From Acidimicrobiia bacterium (GTDB lineage Bacteria > Actinomycetota > Acidimicrobiia > Acidimicrobiales > Bin134), in contig VYDF01000213.1 in NCBI GenBank assembly GCA_009843565.1, positions 1 through 23,453 of the forward strand: a DNA stretch of 23,453 nucleotides, given 5' to 3'. Position 1 is the stretch's first letter, and each line of letters starts with the position of its first letter. The position numbers and the translations under genes were made by a program. The notes under the pieces were generated by a model. The model ran no database searches. It was not told where the DNA came from and saw only the letters and a program-made list of their open reading frames with translations. This document shows, in pieces, positions 7,445-15,469 of the stretch.

Positions 7445-9048
7445 TCGAGGCGGTGTCCGCCCCATCCAAACCGTTGACGATCAAGCAGTTGATTGCGGCC
7501 GGCGTGCTCGGCGACTGCAAGGTTGTCGCGGGAGGCGAGGGTATCAACCGCAAAGTTTCCGACATTGCTGTCACCGACCGGTGCGATGAGACCATCCCGG
7601 TGTCGCCGGATCAGCTGATCATCCTGGACGGGAGCGCGCTCCGCCCCAATTCTTACGCCCTTGACATCGGCTTGCGAGCAGTGCGCGATGGCGAGGGCGC
7701 TGGGCTCGTAGTCGTCAATGCGGCATCGCCGGCAGGGCTCGCTACCCGGCGTTTGGCTGAGCGTTTCCAAACCGTGCTGCTTGAATCGAATGCCCCCGAT
7801 TTGCTGGCAATGGCTGCTTCGGCCAGGGAGCTCCTGCTTCAGCCCGCTTTGCACCAGGCAACCATGATGCAAAAGATGCTGCGGGGCATGGCCCGCGTGT
7901 CCACGGTTGAGGACACTTTGGCGCTCGTTGGCCAGATTCTGGGACGACCGTGTTCGCTGGTAGAAGCTAGCGGCGCAGCAGTGGCAGGCCCAGACGACGC
8001 GGTGAACCCCGACGTCTTGGGTGACCATTCGGTGATCCACCCCGATACTGGCGCTTCAGGTGAGCCGGGAATGGTGTGCCCAGTGATCGTCGTGCCAGGA
8101 GAGCCAGCCCGTTTCTGGCTGGTGTGCATCCTCTGCGATGGAGACGATGCCATCTCGGGGACTGGACTGGATCTTCTCGGCGTGGCCTCGTGGGCGGTGG
8201 GCTCCTATCTGGTTCGGGACCGCCTCTCCGGTGAGCGCGATGCGCGGCACCGGCTGGCTCTGTTGAACGAAGTAGTCGGTGGCGGAGAGCTGCCGGATGA
8301 GACGATTCTGGCCCAAATGGCCACTTTCGGCTGGTCGGCGACCGGTTGGGTCACCGCTTTCCATGTCCAGCTTTTGGGGCAGGTTGACGCCGCTTGGGTA
8401 CTTGTCAAAACCGATGCCTTCTCCGACCTGCTTCAATCCGCTGGCCTGGAAGGACCGCTCATCGAACGAACAGACGGTTGGTCGGGCTGGGTCTGCCTGC
8501 CAGAGGAGCCCGCCGTGACGAGCTATCCGAAGATTGCGCGCCAGCTGCGGGGCGCCTTGACAGAGCTGATCGACAGCCCGGAGACCATCGCTGCCCACGC
8601 AGGAGTGGGGCGTCCAGCCCAAGGGTTGCCCGGCCTGCGCTCAAGCCTCGCGGAGGCCCGCCAAGCCGCGGCCCTCGCCGGTGCAGGCGCGCCAAACCGC
8701 GGTGCCACGGTTCGCCATATCGACGAGCTCGGAATACAGCGGATCATGCTGGGCTGGTACGGATCAGCCGACTTCAGCCGGGTGGCTGACGCCTTCCTTG
8801 AGCCCCTTCGCGCCATCGACGCCGACGGCACGTTGTTGCGCACATTGGAGGTGTATTTGGACTGCCAATCGTCGGCCACGAACGCGGCCGCGTTGTTGGG
8901 GGTCCACCGCAACACTGTCATGAACAGAATCGATCGGGTTGCCAGCACACTTGAGGTGAATCTCTTCGACCCCGAACAGCGCCTCGCCCTCCAACTCGTT
9001 GTCCGGATGCACAAACTCGACCACGATGACCACAGTCGAGCACTTTGA
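7441..9048 (+). CDS. PucR family transcriptional regulator
   Basis: The 535-residue protein starts with a PucR N-terminal ligand-sensing domain (residues about 12-130, LTIKQLIAAGVLGDCKVVAGGEGINRKV split over the first part). It has a GGDEF-like/CdaR middle region and ends with the PucR C-terminal helix-turn-helix (about 465-530), in which AALLGVHRNTVMNRIDRV is the recognition segment. Members such as Bacillus PucR and related regulators control purine/allantoin and other nitrogen-source genes in response to pathway metabolites. Here it sits inside the cluster: its ATG overlaps the dipeptidase stop (ATGA at 7441-7444) and its 3' end overlaps the FAD oxidoreductase gene by 23 nt. It is the obvious candidate for controlling the pathway and transporter; the direction of control is unknown. 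Confidence 0.9.
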   Translation: MIEAVSAPSKPLTIKQLIAAGVLGDCKVVAGGEGINRKVSDIAVTDRCDETIPVSPDQLIILDGSALRPNSYALDIGLRAVRDGEGAGLVVVNAASPAGLATRRLAERFQTVLLESNAPDLLAMAASARELLLQPALHQATMMQKMLRGMARVSTVEDTLALVGQILGRPCSLVEASGAAVAGPDDAVNPDVLGDHSVIHPDTGASGEPGMVCPVIVVPGEPARFWLVCILCDGDDAISGTGLDLLGVASWAVGSYLVRDRLSGERDARHRLALLNEVVGGGELPDETILAQMATFGWSATGWVTAFHVQLLGQVDAAWVLVKTDAFSDLLQSAGLEGPLIERTDGWSGWVCLPEEPAVTSYPKIARQLRGALTELIDSPETIAAHAGVGRPAQGLPGLRSSLAEARQAAALAGAGAPNRGATVRHIDELGIQRIMLGWYGSADFSRVADAFLEPLRAIDADGTLLRTLEVYLDCQSSATNAAALLGVHRNTVMNRIDRVASTLEVNLFDPEQRLALQLVVRMHKLDHDDHSRAL

Positions 9049-10195
9049 GATTGCGGTAGTGGGCGGAGGCATCGCGGGCGCGTCCGCGGCCTGGGCTCTG
9101 GCCCAACAAGGACATCAAGTTGTCGTAGTCGAGCGTGAGGGGTCCATGACGGCACACAGCACGGGCCGATCGGCAGCCCAGTTCCTGTTGTCCTATTCCG
9201 GGCCGGTCAACCGAGCGCTGAGTGCGGCATCCCAGCCATTCCTAGAAAACGATGCCGATGGCTGGGCCGACCACAGGCTTTTGGTGCCCCGGGCAGTGCT
9301 GTGGGCCGCCACCGATGACGGCGATGAACAGCTCGACGCCATCGCCGCAGCCAACCAGTCGATTGATTCAGCCTGCGAGAGGCTCGACGGCAACGGGGCC
9401 CGGGCTCTTTGCCCGGCACTCGACCCGTCTTGGGTCCGTGGGGGGGTTGTTGAGTACGGCGGATTCGACATCGACGTGGCCGAGCTGCACCAAGCGTTCA
9501 TTCGTTCGGCCCGTAGCGCCAATGCCATGCTGAAGCGCCACAGCGGGGTGCGGCGCCTAACCCGCCGAGGCACAGGATGGGAGCTGGAAACCAGCGGTTC
9601 TGTCATCCGATCCAAGATTGTTGTGAATGCCGCAGGGGCATGGGCCGACGAGATAGCAGAGATGGCAGGGGCGGAGCGCCTGGGCCTGACCCCCTACCGC
9701 CGTACGATTTTTACGTTTGCCAGCTCGTACGACAGCGAGAATTGGCCGTTGGTGGTCGGCGCGGACGAGAGCTTCTATTTCAAACCGGAGGGCGCAGGCC
9801 AGCTTCTGGGGTCGCCGGCCGACGAGCATGCCGAAATGCCGTGCAATGCCAAACCCCGGGAGTTCGACATCGCAGCCGGCATCGAGGCGATCAACCGGGC
9901 GACCCTGCTCGAGATTCGCTCCATCCGATCCGCCTGGGCTGGTCTGCGAACGTTCTCTCCGGACCGCGACCCAGTGGTGGGATTTGACCGCGACGTTGCA
10001 GGCTTCTTCTGGTGTGCGGGCCAAGGAGGAACTGGCATCCAGACCTCGCCAGCTGTTGCCTGGTTGACTGCCCTGTTGATCAGCCCCGAGTCAACTGGGC
10101 GATCTGACCTAGGCTCTCTCGCTCCCATGGTCAGCCCTGAGCGATTCACAGTCGCCCCTCGGCCCTCGAGACCACACTCGCAAGAGCACAACTGA
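9026..10195 (+). CDS. FAD-dependent amino-acid oxidoreductase, DauA/DAO-like
   Basis: The 389-residue protein has a Rossmann dinucleotide motif VVGGGIAGASAA (Gly13-Gly18), an acidic strand end VVVVERE, the HSTGRSAAQF segment and the C-terminal GQGGTGIQTSPA motif. These last two resemble D-arginine dehydrogenase DauA and related D-amino-acid dehydrogenases of the DAO superfamily. The expected reaction is flavin-dependent oxidation of an amino acid or N-substituted amino acid to the imino or keto acid. The ATG at 9026 places the Rossmann motif near the N terminus; the frame extends to 8999 but without benefit. The start overlaps the pucR-like gene by 23 nt. Its place in a cluster with a racemase suggests that it takes the D form or a chiral product. 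Substrate unknown. Confidence 0.87.
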   Translation: MTTVEHFEIAVVGGGIAGASAAWALAQQGHQVVVVEREGSMTAHSTGRSAAQFLLSYSGPVNRALSAASQPFLENDADGWADHRLLVPRAVLWAATDDGDEQLDAIAAANQSIDSACERLDGNGARALCPALDPSWVRGGVVEYGGFDIDVAELHQAFIRSARSANAMLKRHSGVRRLTRRGTGWELETSGSVIRSKIVVNAAGAWADEIAEMAGAERLGLTPYRRTIFTFASSYDSENWPLVVGADESFYFKPEGAGQLLGSPADEHAEMPCNAKPREFDIAAGIEAINRATLLEIRSIRSAWAGLRTFSPDRDPVVGFDRDVAGFFWCAGQGGTGIQTSPAVAWLTALLISPESTGRSDLGSLAPMVSPERFTVAPRPSRPHSQEHN

Positions 10196-10228
10196 CAGCT
10201 CTCGCAGGGCCAACGACAGGTCGATGAG

Positions 10229-10247
10229 CAGTGCATGGTTTGCACTG
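10229..10247. promoter_or_regulatory. Perfect 7-bp inverted repeat upstream of the ABC lipoprotein gene
   Basis: CAGTGCA at 10229-10235 and TGCACTG at 10241-10247 are separated by TGGTT. The element lies in the 152-base gap between the FAD oxidoreductase and the transporter genes and is not followed by a T tract, so an operator is more likely than a terminator. It could be a site for the PucR-type regulator, but no second copy was found to support that. Confidence 0.35.
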
Positions 10248-10347
10248 TCTGATGGCGATTTATCAGCGATCTGCCCATTGAGTGCCTGATTGCCAGACCC
10301 TTACCGTGCTTTCTTGAGCAACTACGCCCAGAATCAGGGGGGATCCG

Positions 10348-11481
10348 ATGCAGGCGCTAACTGCCAAATGCGCAATCCGACTTCTTGGTGCGGTGATCGC
10401 GCTATCGCTTTTCGCCGCGGCCTGTGGCAACGACGACGACTCCGACACGGCGCCTGCGCCGACGGAGGCAGTGTCGCAGGAAACGGCCGCGCCCGAACCC
10501 ACCGAAGCGGCTCAGGCCACCGCTGCGCCCGAGCCCACTGCCGAGCCGGCGCCCGAGCCGACAGCTGCGCGCGAGCCGTGGAAGATCGCTTATCTATCGG
10601 CCAGCTCGGCAAACACGTTCCTATTGGCTTCGGTGGGCGAGATGGAGCGGCTCGCCGATGAGAACAACATCGAAATGGTGGAGTTCGACGCCCAATTCAA
10701 CGCTGATCTTCAGACCACACAGCTTCAAGATGCGGTTACAAGCGGACAGTACGACGGCATCATTTTGGTCGCATTGAACGGCCCTGGCCTGGTCCCCGAC
10801 GTCGAAGCCGCTTTGGATGCTGGCCTCGAAGTCGTGCTGTTCAACCAGATCGTTGGCGACGACCTCTCCACCAACGAACCGCAGGTCGACGGTGTGGCCG
10901 CTTCGATCATGGCCCCTCCAGTCGTGACGGGAGAGCGGGCCGGTCAGCTCACCATCGCTGCGTGCGCCGATCTGGATCCGTGCCGTGTTGTGTATCTCTA
11001 CGGCATCAAGGGCTTTCCTCTTGACGTCGCGCTTCGCCAGGGATTCGACAATTCCACCTCCGGCCAGTCCAACATCACGGTCGTCGCCGAGGGCGAGGGC
11101 CAGTACCTCGGGCCTGAAGGGGGCATAAACGCCATCCAAGACATCCTTCAGGCTGAGCCCGATTTCGATGTGGTCGTCGGCGCTGATCAGTCGCTCCAGG
11201 GAGTGGAGCTCGTGCTGACCGACGAAGGCAAGCTCGATGGCGTCGCGCTCATCGGCCTCGGCGGTTCTTCGCCCGCGATCGAGGGGGTCAGAGACGGACG
11301 CTGGTTTGCCACCGTGTTCTACGCGCCGGCCAGCGAGGGGCGCTTGGCGATGGAGGCCATGATCGCCGCTCTCGAAAACGGCACCTACACCGGCGGTGTT
11401 GATCCCAATGCCGATTTCGTCGACGATGGCATGGTGACTGCGGCCAACGTGGACCAGTTCACTGCCGAGTGGGATGGCTGA
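10348..11481 (+). CDS. Substrate-binding lipoprotein of a CUT2 (ribose-type) ABC importer
   Basis: The 377-residue protein has a lipoprotein signal with the cleavage site before Cys26 (SLFAAAC), then an acidic and Ala/Pro/Glu/Thr-rich linker of about 45 residues, then a periplasmic-binding-protein type 1 fold (RbsB-like, Peripla_BP_4) from about residue 75. It would be anchored to the outer face of the membrane and deliver ligand to the permease. A strong ribosome-binding site (GGGGGGA) sits just upstream of the ATG. The gene overlaps the ATPase gene by 8 nt. Family members bind sugars, autoinducer-2, purines and other small molecules. The neighbouring enzymes suggest a hydantoin-, purine- or peptide-like ligand rather than a pentose, which is inference. 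Confidence 0.9.
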   Translation: MQALTAKCAIRLLGAVIALSLFAAACGNDDDSDTAPAPTEAVSQETAAPEPTEAAQATAAPEPTAEPAPEPTAAREPWKIAYLSASSANTFLLASVGEMERLADENNIEMVEFDAQFNADLQTTQLQDAVTSGQYDGIILVALNGPGLVPDVEAALDAGLEVVLFNQIVGDDLSTNEPQVDGVAASIMAPPVVTGERAGQLTIAACADLDPCRVVYLYGIKGFPLDVALRQGFDNSTSGQSNITVVAEGEGQYLGPEGGINAIQDILQAEPDFDVVVGADQSLQGVELVLTDEGKLDGVALIGLGGSSPAIEGVRDGRWFATVFYAPASEGRLAMEAMIAALENGTYTGGVDPNADFVDDGMVTAANVDQFTAEWDG

Positions 11482-13078
11482 CAGCGCCACTCACGTCGAA
11501 CTAAGGGGAATCTCCAAGCGGTTCGGGACCACCCAGGCAGTCGACGAGGCCAGCCTGGCCATCAAGCGGGGCTCGATCCACGGCCTCGTGGGGGAGAACG
11601 GCGCGGGGAAGTCCACGATCGGCAAGATCATCTCGGGTGTCTATTCCGCCGACAGCGGCTCGATGCTGGTGAACGGGCGGCCTGAGTCGTTCCGCTCGCC
11701 CCGCCAGGCGTTCGGAGTGGGCATTACGACCATCGCCCAAGAGCTGTCGCTCCTAAAGGACCGCAGCGTGGCCGACAATGTGTTCTGCGGTGTGGAGGCC
11801 ACTCGATTCGGGTTTATCTCGCGCCGCGAGACCCATCGCCGGTTTGCCGAGTTGACTGCGGACACTGGTATTCGCCTGAACTCCGAGCCGACGGTGGGGA
11901 GCCTCTCGGTGGCAGAGCAGCAGTTGGTGGAGATCCTGCGGGCAGCCGCCCGGGGGGCCGAGTTCGTGATTATGGATGAGCCTTCTGCCCGCCTCTCGGG
12001 CACCGAAAGAGACCAGCTTCACCGGCTCCTGCGGGAGATGCGGGGCCGGGGGGCAACGGTCTTGTTGATCTCCCACTTCCTCCAAGAAGTGCTCGACTTG
12101 TCCGACGCTGTCACGGTGATGCGTGACGGCCGGATCGTGCGAACCGCTCAAGCACGTGACGAGACGGCCGACTCGCTCATCGAAGCCATGATCGGGCGCC
12201 AGCTAGCCAGCAACTACCCGCCCAAGGCATTGCGCACCCCATCCGGGGAATCCGAGCAGGACCCAATCCCTGCACTTCGCGTCAGGGGACTGCGCTGGCC
12301 TGGGTTGGGAGCAGAACACGGCCTCGACCTCGATGTGCATAGCGGCGAGATCGTCGGAATTGCCGGCCTTGTTGGAGCAGGCAGGACGGAGTTCGTGCGG
12401 GCTGTCTACGGGGCAGACCCGAGGGTCGAAGGTGAGATTCAAATTGCAGGAGACCCGCTGATTCGACGCTCCAGGCCGATGCTCGGCGGGGGGCTGTGGC
12501 GGAATCGGCCGAATCCAACTCATGCGATCCGACATGGATTGGGCCTCATCCCCGAGTCTCGTCGGGACCAAGGCCTGCTTCCCGACAGAAGCCTCCGAGA
12601 GAACGTCAGCCTTCCCCACCTGAAGCGGACCACTAGAGCTGGCATCGTCGCCCGGCGCGTCGAGCGCATTCTTGTTGTCGCCGCAGTGGCAGGCGCCGAG
12701 GTGAGAGGCGGTGGCTTGGAGACTCCCATCCACCTGCTCTCGGGCGGGAACCAGCAAAAGAGCCTCTTCGCCCGGTGGATGGTCCCCGGCCTCGAAGTCT
12801 TGATCGCCGACGAGCCGACCCGAGGTGTGGACGTGGGGTCCAAGCGGTCGATCTACGAATTGATCACCTCGGCTGCCAGCCGGGGGCTGGCCGTTCTGAT
12901 TGTTTCGTCCGAGCTAGAGGAGCTGATTGGGATCTGCCATCGCATCGTCGTGATGAGAGCCGGCCAATTCGTGGCCGAGTTCACCCATCCCGATCTCGAT
13001 GAGGCGCAGATCTTGCGCCAAGCCTTTGGTGGAGAACCAACTTTGTCATTTTCTGATCGGACTGCAGGGTCGAAGTGA
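11474..13078 (+). CDS. CUT2-type ABC transporter double ATPase subunit (RbsA-like)
   Basis: The 534-residue protein contains two nucleotide-binding domains in tandem, as is usual for ribose-type importers. The first has Walker A GENGAGKST (residues 40-48), signature LSVAEQQ and Walker B FVIMDEPS. The second has the degenerate Walker A GLVGAGRTE typical of this family, signature LSGGNQQK and Walker B VLIADEPTRGVDVG. It powers uptake through the permease encoded next. The ATG at 11474 overlaps the lipoprotein stop; the stop overlaps the permease GTG (GTGA at 13075-13078). A short low-complexity Gly/Arg/Asn stretch (LGGGLWRNRPNP) interrupts the second domain before HAIRHGLGLIPE. Confidence 0.93.
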   Translation: MADSATHVELRGISKRFGTTQAVDEASLAIKRGSIHGLVGENGAGKSTIGKIISGVYSADSGSMLVNGRPESFRSPRQAFGVGITTIAQELSLLKDRSVADNVFCGVEATRFGFISRRETHRRFAELTADTGIRLNSEPTVGSLSVAEQQLVEILRAAARGAEFVIMDEPSARLSGTERDQLHRLLREMRGRGATVLLISHFLQEVLDLSDAVTVMRDGRIVRTAQARDETADSLIEAMIGRQLASNYPPKALRTPSGESEQDPIPALRVRGLRWPGLGAEHGLDLDVHSGEIVGIAGLVGAGRTEFVRAVYGADPRVEGEIQIAGDPLIRRSRPMLGGGLWRNRPNPTHAIRHGLGLIPESRRDQGLLPDRSLRENVSLPHLKRTTRAGIVARRVERILVVAAVAGAEVRGGGLETPIHLLSGGNQQKSLFARWMVPGLEVLIADEPTRGVDVGSKRSIYELITSAASRGLAVLIVSSELEELIGICHRIVVMRAGQFVAEFTHPDLDEAQILRQAFGGEPTLSFSDRTAGSK

Positions 13079-14016
13079 ACGCCAAACCCTTCGCAACGCT
13101 GGCCCGATACGGGATCGTTTGGGTGACGCTGGCGCTTTTCTTGGCGCTGGCCTTCACCACAGACGGGTTCTTGACCGGGCCCAACCTCCGCAATGTGCTC
13201 GACCAGCAGGCCACCCTGCTGATTGCCGCATCGGTGGCCACGCTCACCATGATCGCCGGCGGTTTCGATGTGTCGATATCAGCCGTTGCCGTGGCCGCCC
13301 CGCTCGTCGCCCTTCGAATAGAGAACGCCACCGGCTCTGTCGTCCTGGCGATCTTGGCAGGATGTGTATTCGGCCTGCTTGTTGGGGTGGTGAACGGGTC
13401 GGTCGTGTCGTTCGCCAAGATCAACTCATTCATAACCACGCTGGCAACGTCTTTCATCGTGTTTGGGATCGGATTCCTCGTGAGCGATCGGAGCATCATG
13501 CGCCCAGAAAGCGAGGAGTACCGCAACATCGCCCGGACTCGGGTCGCCGAGCTGACAACAGCAACGTGGATCTCGCTGGGGGTGGTGGCCATTGCCTGGA
13601 TCACGCTGTCCGCCACCCGCTTCGGGCGCCACGTTTACGCCACCGGCGGCAACCTCGAGGCAGCCAAGCTTGCCGGCGTCCGTACCGGCAGGATCATCGT
13701 CTTGGCATTTGCATTGTCTGGGTTGGCCGCGGGTCTCGCCGGTGTCGTCGCATCATCGAGGGCCATCAGCGCCACCCCGTCTGACGACTTCAGCTTCGTC
13801 TTCGGGGTCATTGCCGCCATCGTCGTCGGCGGCACATCCATTGCCGGCGGCACCGGCGCAGTGTGGAGGACGCTTTTGGGCGCTCTGTTCATCGCCTTCA
13901 TGGTCAATGGCTTCAACCTCCACCAGATCGACCCCATTTGGCAGCGCATCATCCAAGGAGTTGTGATCCTGGTCGCGGTCGCTGCCGACGCCTGGTCCCG
14001 AAACCGCCGAACCTGA
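13075..14016 (+). CDS. CUT2-type ABC transporter permease (RbsC-like)
   Basis: The 313-residue, strongly hydrophobic protein has about eight to ten membrane segments. It shows the family's cytoplasmic coupling motif GRHVYATGGNLEAAKLAGV near residue 181 and the GGTSIAGGTGAVWRTLLGA loop near residue 257. It forms the membrane channel of the importer, presumably as a homodimer. Translation starts at a GTG overlapping the ATPase stop. The length is normal for the family. With the upstream lipoprotein and double ATPase this makes a complete importer. Confidence 0.93.
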   Translation: MNAKPFATLARYGIVWVTLALFLALAFTTDGFLTGPNLRNVLDQQATLLIAASVATLTMIAGGFDVSISAVAVAAPLVALRIENATGSVVLAILAGCVFGLLVGVVNGSVVSFAKINSFITTLATSFIVFGIGFLVSDRSIMRPESEEYRNIARTRVAELTTATWISLGVVAIAWITLSATRFGRHVYATGGNLEAAKLAGVRTGRIIVLAFALSGLAAGLAGVVASSRAISATPSDDFSFVFGVIAAIVVGGTSIAGGTGAVWRTLLGALFIAFMVNGFNLHQIDPIWQRIIQGVVILVAVAADAWSRNRRT

Positions 14017-14040
14017 TCCCAACCCAATGAAAGGTATTCC

Positions 14041-14751
14041 GTGAAGATCCACATCGTCATCCCCATCACATCGGACCAGTTCAACGAGCAAGTCGAGAAG
14101 GAGGCTCGGGCCTTCCTCGGATCTGACATCGACCTGGAGATCTCGCACCTCGAATCTGGGCCTGCCTCGATCGAGTCCTTCTACGACGAAGTCCTTGCTG
14201 GCCCGCCCATAGTCGCCGAGGTGGTCAAAGCGGCAGACTGCGGTGCAGATGCGGTGTTCATCACCTGCTTCGGTGACCCCGCCGTCCCCGCAGCTCGAGA
14301 GATAGTCGACATTCCCGTCGTCGGCGGCTTCGAGCCTGCCATCGCTACGGCGCTGACTCTCGGCGAGCGGTTCTCAGTTGTGACTGTGCTGGAGAACGTG
14401 GTCCCGATGATCTCCGGTCTCGTTGCCCGGATGGGCGTCAGCACTCGCCTCGCCTCCGTCGAGGTGATCGACACTCCAGTGCTCGAGCTGCACGACGGCG
14501 ACTCGCTCCTGAAGAGCCTGTTTGAGGCGTCATGCCGAGCCATCGAGGCCGGCGGTGCCGACGTTCTGGTGCTGGGCTGCACCGGCATGCTCGGAGTCGC
14601 AGCCACTCTCCAAGCCGAACTTGAAAGGGAACTCGTCCGAGTTCCGGTGGTCGACCCCACCGGGGCCTCACTGGGCCTACTGCAGACGCTTCAGTCGATG
14701 GGCCTCAAACCCAGCCGCAAGACCTACATGCCTCCGCCACCCAAAGGCTGA
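14041..14751 (+). CDS. Hydantoin racemase family (Asp/Glu racemase superfamily)
   Basis: The 236-residue protein is a hydantoin-racemase-type member of the Asp/Glu racemase superfamily. Both catalytic cysteines are present: Cys76 in ITCFGDPA and Cys180 in LGCTGM, close to the Cys76/Cys181 pair of characterised hydantoin racemases. The expected role is cofactor-independent racemisation of a 5-substituted hydantoin or similar ring, making both enantiomers usable downstream. A good ribosome-binding site (AAAGGT) precedes the GTG at 14041, and the gap from the permease is only 24 nt, so it is probably the last gene of the transporter transcript. C-terminal KTYMPPPPKG resembles the usual end of this family. 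This is the clearest pointer to a hydantoin-like substrate for the whole cluster. Confidence 0.9.
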   Translation: MKIHIVIPITSDQFNEQVEKEARAFLGSDIDLEISHLESGPASIESFYDEVLAGPPIVAEVVKAADCGADAVFITCFGDPAVPAAREIVDIPVVGGFEPAIATALTLGERFSVVTVLENVVPMISGLVARMGVSTRLASVEVIDTPVLELHDGDSLLKSLFEASCRAIEAGGADVLVLGCTGMLGVAATLQAELERELVRVPVVDPTGASLGLLQTLQSMGLKPSRKTYMPPPPKG

Positions 14752-14809
14752 ACGAACGACCAGACGGCCCGAGAGCTTCTCGAATTGCGGGAGTTTGTGG
14801 CTGAGCCGG

Positions 14810-14844
14810 CTCCCTTCTTTGTCGACTGACCTGCGCTATCAGCA
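14810..14844 (+). repeat. 35-bp imperfect direct repeat, left copy
   Basis: This segment matches 18031-18065 in the same orientation at 29 of 35 positions, with CTCCCT at the left end, ACTGACC in the middle and ATCAGCA at the right end. The two copies bracket the whole minus-strand block of toxin-antitoxin-like genes. No integrase or transposase is seen next to either copy. Confidence 0.6.
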
Positions 14845-14881
14845 TCCGGCACCGCCCGCATCGGGAGAGAGAGTGCCTATG

Positions 14882-15469
14882 TCACAGGAGCAGGGGGTTG
14901 GGGACCTCGTCGATGCCGAATTCACGGCAGAGATCGATCAAGTCGTCGGGGATTGGGTTCGTGGTCTTGGGTGGATTGAACCGTTCGGGGTGCTCACCGG
15001 GCTCGCCGAACAGGGCGACGGCTTCGAGTTCCATTCTGGGGTCACGGCTGATGCGGTAGCGGACCCCGCCGATTGAAGCGTTGAATGGGGCGGCGGCCAG
15101 CTCTTGGGATGGTCCGTAGTCGCTGCCGGTCGAGTGTGACGCGGTGACACCGAAGTTCACGAAGACTGAGCGGTCAGTCAGATCTGCCAAATCGACCGGA
15201 CTCGGCACGGTGAGTTCGCTGAGGCCGTCGCGGTCTCGCATTTGTGGTGTGATCACACCTGTTCGGCTGTATTTCTCGACATATGCAGGCCTCGGGTCGC
15301 CGAGTCCCAGGTAGCAGGTACCGAATTTGCCCTTGTGGGTCGGCGGTGGTCCGAATCGCCAGGCGTTGCTGTCGTTGAAGTAGGCCGGATGATTCTCAAC
15401 GTTGTGGATGCGCCAAAGCTGGGTGTCGGGGGTGATTCGGATGGTCGGGAAGCTTGACCAATCGGTCAT
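14882..15469 (-). CDS. RES domain toxin
   Basis: The 195-residue protein has the Arg, Glu and Ser features that name the RES family: Arg20 in LWRIH, with a second arginine in WRFG (Arg38), Glu65 in PAYVEKY, and Ser141 in YRISR. RES toxins such as MbcT and the Xre-RES systems degrade or modify NAD+ and are neutralised by an Xre/MbcA/ParS-type antitoxin, which is encoded immediately upstream. The start at 15469 is chosen because its ATGA overlaps the antitoxin stop. The frame continues upstream to 15541 only as an overlap with the antitoxin gene and gives a non-family Arg/Pro-rich extension. It lies at the end of the minus-strand accessory block. Confidence 0.85.
   Translation of the reverse strand: MTDWSSFPTIRITPDTQLWRIHNVENHPAYFNDSNAWRFGPPPTHKGKFGTCYLGLGDPRPAYVEKYSRTGVITPQMRDRDGLSELTVPSPVDLADLTDRSVFVNFGVTASHSTGSDYGPSQELAAAPFNASIGGVRYRISRDPRMELEAVALFGEPGEHPERFNPPKTTNPIPDDLIDLCREFGIDEVPNPLLL

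Noticed and set aside
14752..14829. In-frame extension after the racemase TGA (TNDQTARELLELREF...)
   Set aside because: It reads like coding sequence, but the family ends at the KTYMPPPPKG tail, so stop readthrough or a lost domain is not supported.
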